From assembly GCA_963736595.1 (NCBI GenBank), contig CAVTPG010000011.1, positions 544,753 through 608,752 on the forward strand: DNA of 64,000 nucleotides. Direction: 5' to 3'. Positions 39,279-48,606 of this stretch are shown here, one piece after another (the stretch's first letter is position 1; every line of letters starts with the position of its first letter). The stretch is from Parapontixanthobacter sp963736595 (lineage in GTDB: Bacteria > Pseudomonadota > Alphaproteobacteria > Sphingomonadales > Sphingomonadaceae). The position numbers and the translations under genes are program-made. Below the pieces are notes generated by a model that was not told the DNA's origin, ran no database searches, and was given only the letters and a program-made list of their open reading frames with translations.

Positions 39279-40001
39279 ATGGCCGAGACATACGTATTTC
39301 AATTGTCCGCCTGCCGCGAGTTGATGGAGAGCCATCCAGAATCCCTCGTCATCCGACAGCAAGTGGAAGCGTTGGAAGATGCGATGCCGGACAAGCCCGG
39401 CATCGCTGTATCGTTTTGCCGGACGCTGATCGAAACCACCTGTAAAACAATCCTGACCGAGCGTGGAAGGCCTTTCGACAATACATGGAAAGCCGATAAA
39501 TTATGGCTTGAGACGAAGAGCTGCTTGAACCTCGGCCAGCATCCGGGTGGACAGACAGATCGCCGTCTCCACAACGCGACTGAAAAAATTGTCAGCGGGT
39601 TCAACAGTATTTTCGAAGGCATAATTACGATCAGGAATGACCATGGTGCCGCGTCTCATGGTGCTGAAGCATACGCGCCGCTTCTGGATGTTCGCTACGC
39701 TGAGATGTTGGCGCGATCCACAGACGCCATAATTGGCTTGCTGTTCAAACTTCACTTGAATGCCCTTGTAAGCGCACCCGCCGCGCGGATGCGATACGAA
39801 GATGAAGACTTGAGGGGTTTCAATGACTGGATCGATGCTGAGCACGAGCCTTATGTAGTCCTCCAAACCCCGCTTGTTGCTAGCGAAGCCTTATTTCGAA
39901 CAGATAACAGTGCCTATCGCGACGGGCTTGTAGTCTTCAAGCAAGAGCAGGATTCCGCACAAGAACAATTAGAACAACAACCAGGCACAAGGGAGGCTTA
40001 A
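39279..40001 (+). CDS. Abortive-infection-like protein (Abi_C type)
   Basis: A 240-residue protein set between hsdS and hsdR with two bases on either side. The core has ISFCRTLIETTCKTI-like helices and the motif TIRNDHGAASHG (about residues 118-128), matching the C-terminal domain of abortive-infection proteins, which is itself HEPN-like (R119-N120 and H127). It could be a ribonuclease that kills or arrests the cell when the restriction complex is overcome, or a guard of that complex. The tail is acidic and glutamine-rich. The role is inferred from motif and position. Confidence 0.72.
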   Translation: MAETYVFQLSACRELMESHPESLVIRQQVEALEDAMPDKPGIAVSFCRTLIETTCKTILTERGRPFDNTWKADKLWLETKSCLNLGQHPGGQTDRRLHNATEKIVSGFNSIFEGIITIRNDHGAASHGAEAYAPLLDVRYAEMLARSTDAIIGLLFKLHLNALVSAPAARMRYEDEDLRGFNDWIDAEHEPYVVLQTPLVASEALFRTDNSAYRDGLVVFKQEQDSAQEQLEQQPGTREA

Positions 40002-40003
40002 GC

Positions 40004-43000
40004 ATGAAGGAAGATATCGTCGAACAGGCTGCCCTTGGTTGGTTTGAAGCCCTTGGTTACGATACGGCGCGTGGAGCTGATATCTCCGTCGGCGCAGACT
40101 ATCCCTTGCGCGAATCTTATGAAGACGTCGTGCTTCTGCCAAGGCTAAAAGCGGCGTTGCGTAAGCTGAATCCGAACTTGCCTGAGGATGCCATCGGACA
40201 GGCTGCAACTCTTGTGTCCCGCCCGCCGGAGCCGACGCTTGAACAGAACAACCGTTGGTTCCATCGCCTCCTTACGGATGGCGCGGACGTGGACTATCGG
40301 ACAGCCGATGGGGAAACGCGCGGTGACAAGGCGAAGCTATTCGACTGGCATAATCTGTCTGCCAATGACTTTCTCGTGGTTCGCCAGCTAACGATCAGGA
40401 GTGGTGAGAATACTCGCCGCCCTGATCTCGTTGTGTTTCTGAATGGCCTTCCAGTGGCTGTGATCGAATTCAAAGACCCTACAAACCAAGAAGCGACGCT
40501 CTGGACGGCATTCGATCAGCTCCAAGATTACAAAACCGCAGTCCCGGCGCTCTTTGCATACAATGAAATCCTTATTGTCAGCGACGGTGATCAGTCGCGG
40601 GTCGGCTCGCTAACAGCCGATCAGGACCGCTTTACTCCATGGCGTTCAATCAAGGATGACGAATTTCCCGGCGAGCCAACGCTCGAAACCGTCATCACCG
40701 GCCTATTCCGTCGAGATGCATTGCTCGACTATCTAGCTCACTGCATTGTCTTCGAGGAAGACGAACGTACCGGCCGTATCATCAAAAAGATCGGCGGCTA
40801 TCATCAGTTCCGCGCTGTCCGCAAAGCCCGCGAACGGGTGACACTCGCCCTCAAACCGGACGGTGATGGGCGCGGCGGCGTTGTCTGGCACACACAGGGT
40901 TCAGGAAAGAGCCTGACTATGCTTATGCTTTCAGGCGCGTTAATTGGGGATGCAGTGCTTCAGAATCCCACGATTGTTGTGGTGACTGATCGAAACGATC
41001 TAGACGGCCAGCTATTTGGCACGTTTGCCGATGGGCGCGACATCCTGCGGCAGGACCCTGAGCAAGCGGCGGACCGAGAGGACCTTTCCACTAAGCTCAA
41101 CCGCGCTTCCGGCGGCGTAATTTTTACCACAATCCAGAAGTTTGAGGAGCGCGCCGAGCCCATCAGCAATCGCTCTAATATCGTGGTTCTTGCTGATGAA
41201 GCGCACCGAAGCCAATACGGCTTTCTGAAAGGTGGCGCGCGCTGGATGCGTGAAAACCTTCCGAACGCAACGTTCGTGGGTTTCACGGGCACACCAGTTG
41301 AAGGCGATGATCGATCCACGCGCGGCGTCTTTGGAAGTGATGTTGATATTTATGATATCAAACAAGCGATCGACGACAACGCAACGGTGCCAATCTACTA
41401 TGAGATGCAGCTCATCAAGCTATTGCCGGACGATGAGGGCATCACAGAGGGCGAACGCCTCATCGCGGAAGCCGCCGATGCAGCAGACGCGGGTTCGTCC
41501 GACGATACGGATATTGCCGTCCCCTTAGAGGTGCTGGCAGGCGCTGACCAACGTCTTGAAATCTTGGCTGCTCAAATCGTCAGTCACTTCGAACAACGTT
41601 CGGACGTGATTGATGGAAAAGCGATGGTCGTCTGTATGAGTTGCGATATCTGCATGAACCTCTACGACAAGATAACATCGCTCCGACCAGACTGGCATGC
41701 GGACGAAGACGACGCTGGTACAATCAAAGTCGTTATGGACGCCAATGTTGGGAATAGGCGACCTCAAGAAACAGATGAGCAATTCGCGGCACGTACTGAG
41801 CGAACAAAGTATCATGGGCGCACAAGAGCTCGCCGCGAGAAACTAGCAACCCGTTTAAAAGACAGCGACGATCCGCTCAAGCTCGCCATCGTCTGCGACA
41901 TGTGGTTGACGGGTTTCGACTGTCCGTCCCTTCACACGATGTATCTCGACAAACCGCTCGCCGGGCACAATCTCATGCAGGCTATCGCCCGAGTGAACCG
42001 TGTCTTTGGCGATAAGCCGGGCGGTGTCATTGTGGATTACCTCGGTATCGCGGATCAGCTCCGCGACGCTATCCAGACCTACACGCAGGCCGGAGGCGAG
42101 GGCAAACCTGTTGAGAAAATCCAAGATCAGGCTGTGCCTCTCATGTTGCGACATGCGGAGGAGCTGGCGGCCTTCTTTGGTGATTTCGATTACATGAGCC
42201 TCGTCGCAGGTTCTGATGCAGATCAGCTTCGAGCTATAATTGATGGTGCCAATTATGTGCTCGAAAAGGAGAACGGCAAGAAGCGCTTCGACGAAATGAC
42301 AGTACGGTTGTCGAAAGCTTTTGCGCTTTCCGTACCCTGTTATGAGACCAATGCTATCCGCGATCATCTCTCCTACTACCAGAATGTCCGCGCTGCGATC
42401 CGCAAGCGGTTCGACGACGGAAATCAAACCCGCTCGAAAGCAACTTCGCCAGCGGTGAAACAAGTCATTTCTGGTGCCATTCGAACTGATGGTGTGACTG
42501 ACCTATTCGAAGTAGCCGGTTTGCCAAATACGAACGTCGGTATTCTGTCAGATGAATTTCTCGACAGTCTGGCAGCGCTTCCTCAGAAAAATCTCGCGCT
42601 TGAAACGCTTAAGAAGTTGTTGAGCGATCAAATTCGTACCCGTGAGCAAATAAATATTGTGCAATCACGGTCATTTCGTGAGTCGCTCGAAAGCGTTCTC
42701 ATCCGCTACTCGAATCGAGCAATTTCGACAGCCCAAGTTATCGAAGAACTAATTGGCCTTGCGAAATCAATTTCATCAGCAATTGCGGAGGGTCAAGAAA
42801 CTGGCCTTAGCGAAGAGGAAATTGCTTTCTATCAGGCGTTAGCCGATAACTCGCTGGCAAAGCAGGTCATGCAGGATGACACTTTAGAGCAAATTGCGAG
42901 GGAATTGGCAGAGAGTATAAAGCGGAAGGCGACTTTGGATTGGACGCAGCGCGATACAGTTCGAGCCGATATGCGCCGGACTGTACGTAGATTGTTAGCA

Positions 43001-43090
43001 AAGTATGGTTACCCGCCTGACGAACAGGAATCAGCTACCCAGCTAATCATTGCCCAAGCAGAACTTATGGCAAAAAATGAAGTCACTTAG
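40004..43090 (+). CDS. hsdR: Type I restriction endonuclease motor subunit
   Basis: A 1,028-residue subunit. The N-terminal nuclease domain has the PD-(D/E)xK signature in RRPDLVVFLNGLPVAVIEFK (D141, E155, K157). The superfamily 2 translocase follows with Walker A HTQGSGKSLTML (about 300), DEAH box VLADEAHRSQYG, FTGTP and motif VI MQAIARVNRVF. The C-terminal helical region binds the methylase core. It cuts DNA after translocation when the target is unmethylated. The end overlaps the 57-residue gene by 14 bases. Confidence 0.96.
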   Translation: MKEDIVEQAALGWFEALGYDTARGADISVGADYPLRESYEDVVLLPRLKAALRKLNPNLPEDAIGQAATLVSRPPEPTLEQNNRWFHRLLTDGADVDYRTADGETRGDKAKLFDWHNLSANDFLVVRQLTIRSGENTRRPDLVVFLNGLPVAVIEFKDPTNQEATLWTAFDQLQDYKTAVPALFAYNEILIVSDGDQSRVGSLTADQDRFTPWRSIKDDEFPGEPTLETVITGLFRRDALLDYLAHCIVFEEDERTGRIIKKIGGYHQFRAVRKARERVTLALKPDGDGRGGVVWHTQGSGKSLTMLMLSGALIGDAVLQNPTIVVVTDRNDLDGQLFGTFADGRDILRQDPEQAADREDLSTKLNRASGGVIFTTIQKFEERAEPISNRSNIVVLADEAHRSQYGFLKGGARWMRENLPNATFVGFTGTPVEGDDRSTRGVFGSDVDIYDIKQAIDDNATVPIYYEMQLIKLLPDDEGITEGERLIAEAADAADAGSSDDTDIAVPLEVLAGADQRLEILAAQIVSHFEQRSDVIDGKAMVVCMSCDICMNLYDKITSLRPDWHADEDDAGTIKVVMDANVGNRRPQETDEQFAARTERTKYHGRTRARREKLATRLKDSDDPLKLAIVCDMWLTGFDCPSLHTMYLDKPLAGHNLMQAIARVNRVFGDKPGGVIVDYLGIADQLRDAIQTYTQAGGEGKPVEKIQDQAVPLMLRHAEELAAFFGDFDYMSLVAGSDADQLRAIIDGANYVLEKENGKKRFDEMTVRLSKAFALSVPCYETNAIRDHLSYYQNVRAAIRKRFDDGNQTRSKATSPAVKQVISGAIRTDGVTDLFEVAGLPNTNVGILSDEFLDSLAALPQKNLALETLKKLLSDQIRTREQINIVQSRSFRESLESVLIRYSNRAISTAQVIEELIGLAKSISSAIAEGQETGLSEEEIAFYQALADNSLAKQVMQDDTLEQIARELAESIKRKATLDWTQRDTVRADMRRTVRRLLAKYGYPPDEQESATQLIIAQAELMAKNEVT

Positions 43091-43250
43091 GCAGCAAAGC
43101 GACCAATATACGACGGTGAACGAGTTTTTCGCCGATCACGACCAATTTGTCGAGATAATTGACACTCTTCCTTGGTTGCCCGAGTTAGCTCGACTGCCAG
43201 ATCAAGCCGTCACCATCGATAATCATGGTGACGACATTGGCTTGGCTTGA
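43077..43250 (+). CDS. 57-residue protein between hsdR and the PLD-like gene
   Basis: A small acidic protein (MKSLRQQSDQYTTVNEFFAD and a helix around IIDTLPWLPELARLP). It starts inside the end of hsdR (14-base overlap) and its stop touches the beginning of the PLD-like gene (TTG 43247 overlaps by 4 bases; ATG 43265 lies 14 bases on). Family not recognised. Overlaps on both sides indicate a real, co-translated gene. It could restrain or anchor the nuclease, but nothing in the sequence proves this. Confidence 0.6.
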   Translation: MKSLRQQSDQYTTVNEFFADHDQFVEIIDTLPWLPELARLPDQAVTIDNHGDDIGLA

Positions 43251-43264
43251 AGGGTGCTCTCAAG

Positions 43265-45613
43265 ATGATGCAGCCGCTTGACCTTGTTAGCGCCTCCCCT
43301 TGGGAACGCGTTCTTTTCACAACATACGCTTTAAGCCTCTCATTTTTTGAAGCGGTGCTGCTTGATCGCTTGGTTCGAGGTGGGGGACGAAACGCTTTAA
43401 TTCTCGCCGATCCCGAAGGTGTAAGAGCTGGCCTCAGCGAACAAGGGGCAAGGCGCGCTGGACGCGAATATGAACTTGAGCCTGTTCACTGCACCACAGG
43501 CGTTTTTCACCCCAAACTATCGATCTTCGTTGGAGGCAACGACGCACATCTGCTTGTCGGATCAGGAAATTTGACTTTCGGCGGCTGGGGAATGAACTGT
43601 GAGACGATAGAACACCTCCATCCAAGTTTCGCGGCCGACGCTTTTGAAGATGCGGCAGGAATGCTTGAGGCCTTGGCGCTCGCCGACAATGTGCGTTTTG
43701 GCGTGGCTGAAGAAATGGCCACACTGGCGACAAGCTTACGTCAAACAATCGTGGGGAGACAGCGGTCAGGAAATATAAGACTCTTACATAGTCTGGAATG
43801 GCCAATAGCTGAGCAACTAGCAGAATTTGCCCATGAGTTGGGTGGTGCAACCCGACTGACAATTGCTTCTCCATATTTTGATGTGAACGGTCGGGGCGTT
43901 GATCGCTTGGCAGAGCGACTGGATTGCGATGATGTGCACCTCCATGTTCACCCCGATGGGGCTGTAAGAGGTGCATTTGGCACAAATTGGCCTCAAGGAA
44001 CGTCGGCCAAGCCAACAATTATTAAAGCACCGTTTGGAGATGACGGACGTCATCTTCACGCAAAATGTTTTGAAGTCGTGTGCAGGAACGGTAGGTTAAT
44101 TCTGGCTGGGAGCGCAAACGCGACGCAGGCCGCTTTGTTTTCGGGAAATGTTGAAGCATCTCTCCTTCGGATTCAACGCGACAATCCCAAGAGCTGGGTT
44201 TTGCAGCGGGCAACTGCGCCCTGTTCTCTGCCAATACCCACCGACGCCGAGGATGATGTTAATCAACAGAGAGTTGGCATCCTCCGTGCAACACTTGAAG
44301 GTGAAGGTGTCGCAGGGCAACTCATAGTGCCACGTTTTTCGGGTTCGGCGCGACTTTCAGTCGCGACTTCATTCGGATTTGACGACCTAGGAACCGTTGA
44401 AATCGATGATGACGGGTTTTTCAACGCCGTTGCTAGTGATTTAGAAGGACGAAGTTGGGGCGGTGGCCGTATGGTACTTCGCCTTCAGCAAGGAGATAGA
44501 GTAGCTGAGGGATTTGTCTCGATAGCTGCTGCTGCTAAAATCATACAGCGTGCAGGTCCAATGGCTCCTCGACTCCTCGCCATGCTCGCGGGCACGGAAA
44601 CACCAGAAGATGTAGCCGCGATATTAAGCTGGTTTCGTGCAAACCCAGAGCGCATTTCCCCCTCGATTTCGTCTAACGGAGAAAAAGGCGAAAGCAGTGA
44701 GTCAACAGATACCTGGGTATCGGTTGAGGATTTGCACACAACTGGTTTCTCGCAATTTAGTGACGGTGGAGACGGACATGGTGATCCCGCTTGGCAAAGA
44801 GCCTTGTCACTCATTCGTTCCGCATTTTCAGAACCACGCGGACCTTGGAAATCGGGTACGCAAGAAGACGATGCAGCAGAAGATGAAGAGGAGCAAGAGA
44901 GCGAAGATGCACGCCAAGAACGGTTAAATCGTCAAGAAAAAGCTCTGGCCCGCGCGATGACTGCGATGGATGACTTGCTCGATGATATGCTTTCTGAGCA
45001 TCACAAGGGTAAGCACGTCCTCGCAGCGTTCACGCTTGTAAACTACCTTTTAGACAGAGTGCGCCCCGCGCCGGCAAAGGCGGAAGCTTGGCTTTCCCGA
45101 GTCTTACGTGAGGCTACGCGCTCCAGCATCGAACTTGATGATGCTATGGCGACATCAGCACTTCTTCTCCGCGCCAACGAAAGCGCGCAACGACCACACG
45201 AGACTGCCAGACGTTTTCTTTTGAAAGCTGGGATCGATCCAGAGCGATTTGTCGCGACGCCAGAATTGATAAGCGGCTTCGTTCAAGTTCTACAACCGAC
45301 GTGGGATGCAAAGTCATTCCTTCAGAGGGTGCGCATTTCTCGTACAGCGGGTGAAGAAGTCTCTCTCTTTCTTCAAGCGGCCCATTCTGGCCAAGCAGCA
45401 CCGCCATTTCCAATTCTGGAGAAGTCGCAACATTGGGAAAAACTTCGTGATGCTTTGAACAATTCGGAAGATTTGGAGAGTTTCCGTATCATCGACAACT
45501 TTCAAAGAGCCTGCCCTAGGTGCAACATCGTCATGCCCACAGGTTCGCAACAAGAACTACAGGTGGAGGGTGTAACCCGCCATTGCCGCATTATCCTGTG
45601 CACGGAGGTTTGA
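43265..45613 (+). CDS. Large PLD-superfamily nuclease-like protein of unknown system
   Basis: A 782-residue protein (TTG 43247 would add six). Two phospholipase-D-type half-sites are visible: H82-x-K84 in GVFHPKLSIFVGG with GSGNLT (N102), and H265-x-K267 in HLHAKCFEV with GSANAT (N285), as in a bilobed nuclease. Residues 300-420 look like beta-rich domains, about 540-560 is a very acidic stretch, and the C-terminus has CPRC and HC-x4-C-type cysteines, a possible zinc site. I do not recognise a named defence family of this size; DISARM DrmC is PLD-like but far smaller. One base separates it from the 508-residue gene, so the two are likely partners. Confidence 0.7.
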   Translation: MMQPLDLVSASPWERVLFTTYALSLSFFEAVLLDRLVRGGGRNALILADPEGVRAGLSEQGARRAGREYELEPVHCTTGVFHPKLSIFVGGNDAHLLVGSGNLTFGGWGMNCETIEHLHPSFAADAFEDAAGMLEALALADNVRFGVAEEMATLATSLRQTIVGRQRSGNIRLLHSLEWPIAEQLAEFAHELGGATRLTIASPYFDVNGRGVDRLAERLDCDDVHLHVHPDGAVRGAFGTNWPQGTSAKPTIIKAPFGDDGRHLHAKCFEVVCRNGRLILAGSANATQAALFSGNVEASLLRIQRDNPKSWVLQRATAPCSLPIPTDAEDDVNQQRVGILRATLEGEGVAGQLIVPRFSGSARLSVATSFGFDDLGTVEIDDDGFFNAVASDLEGRSWGGGRMVLRLQQGDRVAEGFVSIAAAAKIIQRAGPMAPRLLAMLAGTETPEDVAAILSWFRANPERISPSISSNGEKGESSESTDTWVSVEDLHTTGFSQFSDGGDGHGDPAWQRALSLIRSAFSEPRGPWKSGTQEDDAAEDEEEQESEDARQERLNRQEKALARAMTAMDDLLDDMLSEHHKGKHVLAAFTLVNYLLDRVRPAPAKAEAWLSRVLREATRSSIELDDAMATSALLLRANESAQRPHETARRFLLKAGIDPERFVATPELISGFVQVLQPTWDAKSFLQRVRISRTAGEEVSLFLQAAHSGQAAPPFPILEKSQHWEKLRDALNNSEDLESFRIIDNFQRACPRCNIVMPTGSQQELQVEGVTRHCRIILCTEV

Positions 45614-45614
45614 G

Positions 45615-47141
45615 ATGACTTTAGAAGAACTCATCGAAACCGCTTCAGAGACAGGTGAACCCGCTATCGTTGCTGAGAGCAAGGTTCAGGTTGGCGGTGT
45701 TGACCCGCTTGGGCTTCGACAGATTAATTTCGATCTCATGGATAAGGTTTTGCCTGGCCTCAACAATGTAGCCGAAAAGCTGCGGCCATTCGTCTTGATG
45801 ACTTGGGCGTGGCGGCGCGTCCGACATATTATTGAAAGGGACAAAAGTGGCGGTGCGACTGACGAAAAGATGCGTGATTTTGTCGATAGAATTGAGGCAA
45901 TTTACGCATGGTCGCAATTCCTAATTGAACCAGCGGCTCAGATACCGGGCGGGCAAGCTCTCGCCGAACTCGTTTACGGAGAAAAAGACTCATATAAATT
46001 CGGCGGAAAAGCTTGGTACAATCGCCGAAATACGCGGCGCACTTCAACGGGACTTATCTCACCTCTGAACTATGGCCCAGGTCTGCGCAGTATGGGGTGG
46101 CTCATCCCCACAGAACATGCTGGTGTTTTTGCAGCAAACCGTGACCTAAATGAAATGCTGGATGAATTTGAAGCCGATTTTGCAACCGAGCTTGAGCATC
46201 CTGCATTTAACAAATTGGGCACGGTCACGGTCAATCGTGATGACGTTCAGCGTTGGGGTGAATTGTGGGCACTGTCAGATTTGACGGATGCAGAAAAAGA
46301 TGCAGGCCTCGACCGGCTTGCTGGAACGCATGCTGACCCTCTCCGCCGTCAAGGGTTGGCAATGGTCGAAATAGCCGTTCACATTGATGAGAAAACTGAA
46401 AACCAAACAGGAGAGATTAGGCGCTTAATGTCTGAGGCTCCTGCCGAGTGGTTGGAAAATGGTGATCTTCATGCTCGTGCAGATGCTTGGCGACGCCTGC
46501 AAACACGGCAACTCTTCCGATTGAGCCTAGAGGGCTTGTTTTATTGGGTTCTTCAGGCACTTCTGGACGGCTCTAAGACTACCGACAGCTTGGCTGAGCA
46601 ATTCCTTAAAATGGCCAACATTGATGGTGAAAAGATTGCCGCTGAGTGGCTTTCAGAACCCCAATCAGAAAATCCCGTCGATCTTCTGGATGAGCTAAAT
46701 GAGGCTCTTCGCGTCCGCGATTGGTCTGGGTCGGCATCAGCAATGTTCGCTGGATTGAACTACTGTTTGGTTGATGCTCGTGCAGAGTCTTGGAGCCTAT
46801 CCGAAGCATTTGACCGTCTATCATTAAGGCGAGCCTTGGATGAAGCTGACCAATGGCGTGATCTTTCCCTCAAGCAGTTGACGATGAAGATAATCGAAGT
46901 CTGGATTCTTGCCCAGCATGCATATTGGTGCGTTGGACGTGGGCTAGCGGACGCACGCGGAAACGGAAAAACTCTGCTGCGATTGCGAATCGTCATGGAA
47001 GAGGGCGGTTGGACGCTCACTCCTGGAGCGTCGGCAGGTGGAGTGCCAGTGCCTACACCAGATCGTTTGAACACAGCTATCAGCTTGTTGAATGAGTGTC
47101 GCGGTGATGCTGCGGAAAACCAAATCTCCTTGCCAAAATAA
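45615..47141 (+). CDS. Unknown 508-residue partner of the PLD-like protein
   Basis: A soluble, mostly helical protein with a GGAGG site before ATG 45615. The N-terminal block VLPGLNNVAEKLRPFVLMTW loosely recalls DUF6361-like defence proteins, which share a hydrophobic-aromatic LPG...R block; this is a weak resemblance. No nuclease, ATPase or membrane signature is visible. It is the last gene of the nine-gene operon and one base downstream of the PLD-like gene. It could be the sensor or regulator of that nuclease. Confidence 0.6.
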   Translation: MTLEELIETASETGEPAIVAESKVQVGGVDPLGLRQINFDLMDKVLPGLNNVAEKLRPFVLMTWAWRRVRHIIERDKSGGATDEKMRDFVDRIEAIYAWSQFLIEPAAQIPGGQALAELVYGEKDSYKFGGKAWYNRRNTRRTSTGLISPLNYGPGLRSMGWLIPTEHAGVFAANRDLNEMLDEFEADFATELEHPAFNKLGTVTVNRDDVQRWGELWALSDLTDAEKDAGLDRLAGTHADPLRRQGLAMVEIAVHIDEKTENQTGEIRRLMSEAPAEWLENGDLHARADAWRRLQTRQLFRLSLEGLFYWVLQALLDGSKTTDSLAEQFLKMANIDGEKIAAEWLSEPQSENPVDLLDELNEALRVRDWSGSASAMFAGLNYCLVDARAESWSLSEAFDRLSLRRALDEADQWRDLSLKQLTMKIIEVWILAQHAYWCVGRGLADARGNGKTLLRLRIVMEEGGWTLTPGASAGGVPVPTPDRLNTAISLLNECRGDAAENQISLPK

Positions 47142-47397
47142 CCATATTGAGAATGTGGCACCCGCTGGCCTATGCTACGGGCGGTCTGCATTCTAGCGAC
47201 CAAGTCCTCCCTTTCCAGCTCCCTTGAATATTTGACTTGCGAATGTGCCGGAGGCGTCTGCACGTCAACGGGTTGCCCGCGCCAGTTCTAGCTTACGCTT
47301 CCACCCGTGTTGCCCGTTTCGCTATCGCTGACTTAGCAGCCTTGTCCCTCCGTCTGTGTCCTTCGCGTCCTCAAGGAAACAGAAAAGGAGTTAGGAC
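47142..47397. other. Intergenic region between the 508-residue gene and ardA
   Basis: About 255 bases without a convincing gene. The plus strand is pyrimidine-rich and ends with AAAAGGAG, the ardA ribosome-binding site. ArdA genes of plasmids can be read from single-strand promoters formed by hairpins during entry; I could not identify a clear hairpin here, so this remains open. Confidence 0.4.
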
Positions 47398-47895
47398 ATG
47401 ACAACAGTATTTGCACAACCCTACGACATCAGTGCTTGCGGGTTCTATTTTGATAGCATCGAGCAATATCGCGCCAAGGCTTCTACGCTTAAAAACGACT
47501 ATGGCGATCCCGTCGAAGAGTTCGAAATCCAGTACATCGACGGCGAACATATCGATTGCGCGTTGGCGTCAGCTCTCGGCATCAACCAAGCCAATCTGAC
47601 TCGCTTTTTCGACATGGTTGATGATTGGGATTACGATCAGAAAACCCGGTATATCCTCGCCGTTGGCGAAAGCGGTTATGCGCACGACTGCGATCCCGAT
47701 GATCTTGATATTGATATCTATGAACTGGACAGCCTGAAAGAGCTAGCCGAGCAATTTGTCGATGAAGGTATGTTCGGAGAAATCCCAGAACGCATCCAAT
47801 ATTATCTCGACTATGAGCTAATCGCTCGTGACCTATCAGCAGAATACAGCACCAGTGAGGTTGCAGGGAGCCGCATCGTTTATCGGTGCGGCTAA
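47398..47895 (+). CDS. ardA: Antirestriction protein ArdA
   Basis: A 165-residue, very acidic protein with the ArdA arrangement of three linked domains and DNA-like surface charge. It starts MTTVFAQPYDISACGFYF and contains EFEIQYIDGEHIDC and later NLTRFFDMVDDWD. ArdA mimics DNA and blocks type I restriction complexes, helping an incoming element survive. It is preceded by AAAAGGAG and a pyrimidine-rich region. Its presence beside a complete type I system suggests it acts on the next host's enzymes during transfer. Confidence 0.9.
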   Translation: MTTVFAQPYDISACGFYFDSIEQYRAKASTLKNDYGDPVEEFEIQYIDGEHIDCALASALGINQANLTRFFDMVDDWDYDQKTRYILAVGESGYAHDCDPDDLDIDIYELDSLKELAEQFVDEGMFGEIPERIQYYLDYELIARDLSAEYSTSEVAGSRIVYRCG

Positions 47896-48177
47896 TATCT
47901 GCTTTGTATGTCTTTCCGTTCTTATGGACGAGGTTGCGTAGGCACTAGGGTGTAAACGCTGTTCGCGAAGCTGTTCAGCAGTGCCTTCTGAAGCAATGGC
48001 GACAAGATCATGCGGAGAAGCTTGCGGGCTGCGCACGCAAGGTGCAAAAAAATTTTGGCGAAAGAAAATATTTAAAATACCACAAGATATTTGGCCGAAA
48101 AAACAGATGTGTATAAATATATATTATTGACATAGAAGTACAAAATAAGTTGAATGATCCTGAGAAGGAGATCTTTT
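47896..48177 (+). promoter_or_regulatory. AT-rich region with promoter-like sequence before the secreted-protein gene
   Basis: From about 48050 the sequence becomes strongly AT-rich. TTGACA occurs at 48127-48132; TGAATG about 18 bases later is a possible -10 element. A strong ribosome-binding site AGAAGGAG (48162-48169) precedes ATG 48178. The first part (47896-48050) has no recognisable gene. Confidence 0.4.
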
Positions 48178-48485
48178 ATGAACAAAATTCAAATTATTAT
48201 TCTGAGTATAGCTTTATCGGGTAGCGCAACAGCTAAGCCAATGTACTTAGATGATGGGCGATGGGATATAAAATTAGTTGCGGAGGGCACCTAAATAGTT
48301 TCGGAGATTGCGTTGAAAAAGCAGGCGAAATGTGCGGAGCCTCTGGCTATAAGGTTGTCGGGGCAAATGGCGAAGAGACTGGGTATTCACAAGCAAATGG
48401 ATCGTGGGGTAGCTTAGGGGGCTCCTTTAATGCTCAAAACACTTCCTTTGTTTCAAGAGAGTTATTCGTGAAGTGTAATAAGTAA
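48178..48485 (+). pseudogene. Small exported protein, frameshifted in an A-run
   Basis: ATG 48178 follows AGAAGGAG and begins a signal peptide (MNKIQIIILSIALSGSATA, cleavage likely after TAKP or TA). The frame stops at 48294, but another frame continues as KISCGGHLNSFGDC through four cysteines to 48485. One A added to the AAAA run near 48271 would join both parts into about 101 residues. The base composition is far more AT-rich than its neighbours. Function unknown; the cysteine pattern suggests a disulfide-bonded periplasmic or secreted protein. Confidence 0.5.
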
Positions 48486-48606
48486 AAAATCTTATTCAAA
48501 CCATGCGGGCGAAAGAACGGCGATACGATTTGAGTCAATTCATCAAACGAAATATCGCAAGTTAATTCACTGCGGGCTAGATATGCGGGCTTGGAAACGT
48601 CCTAGC

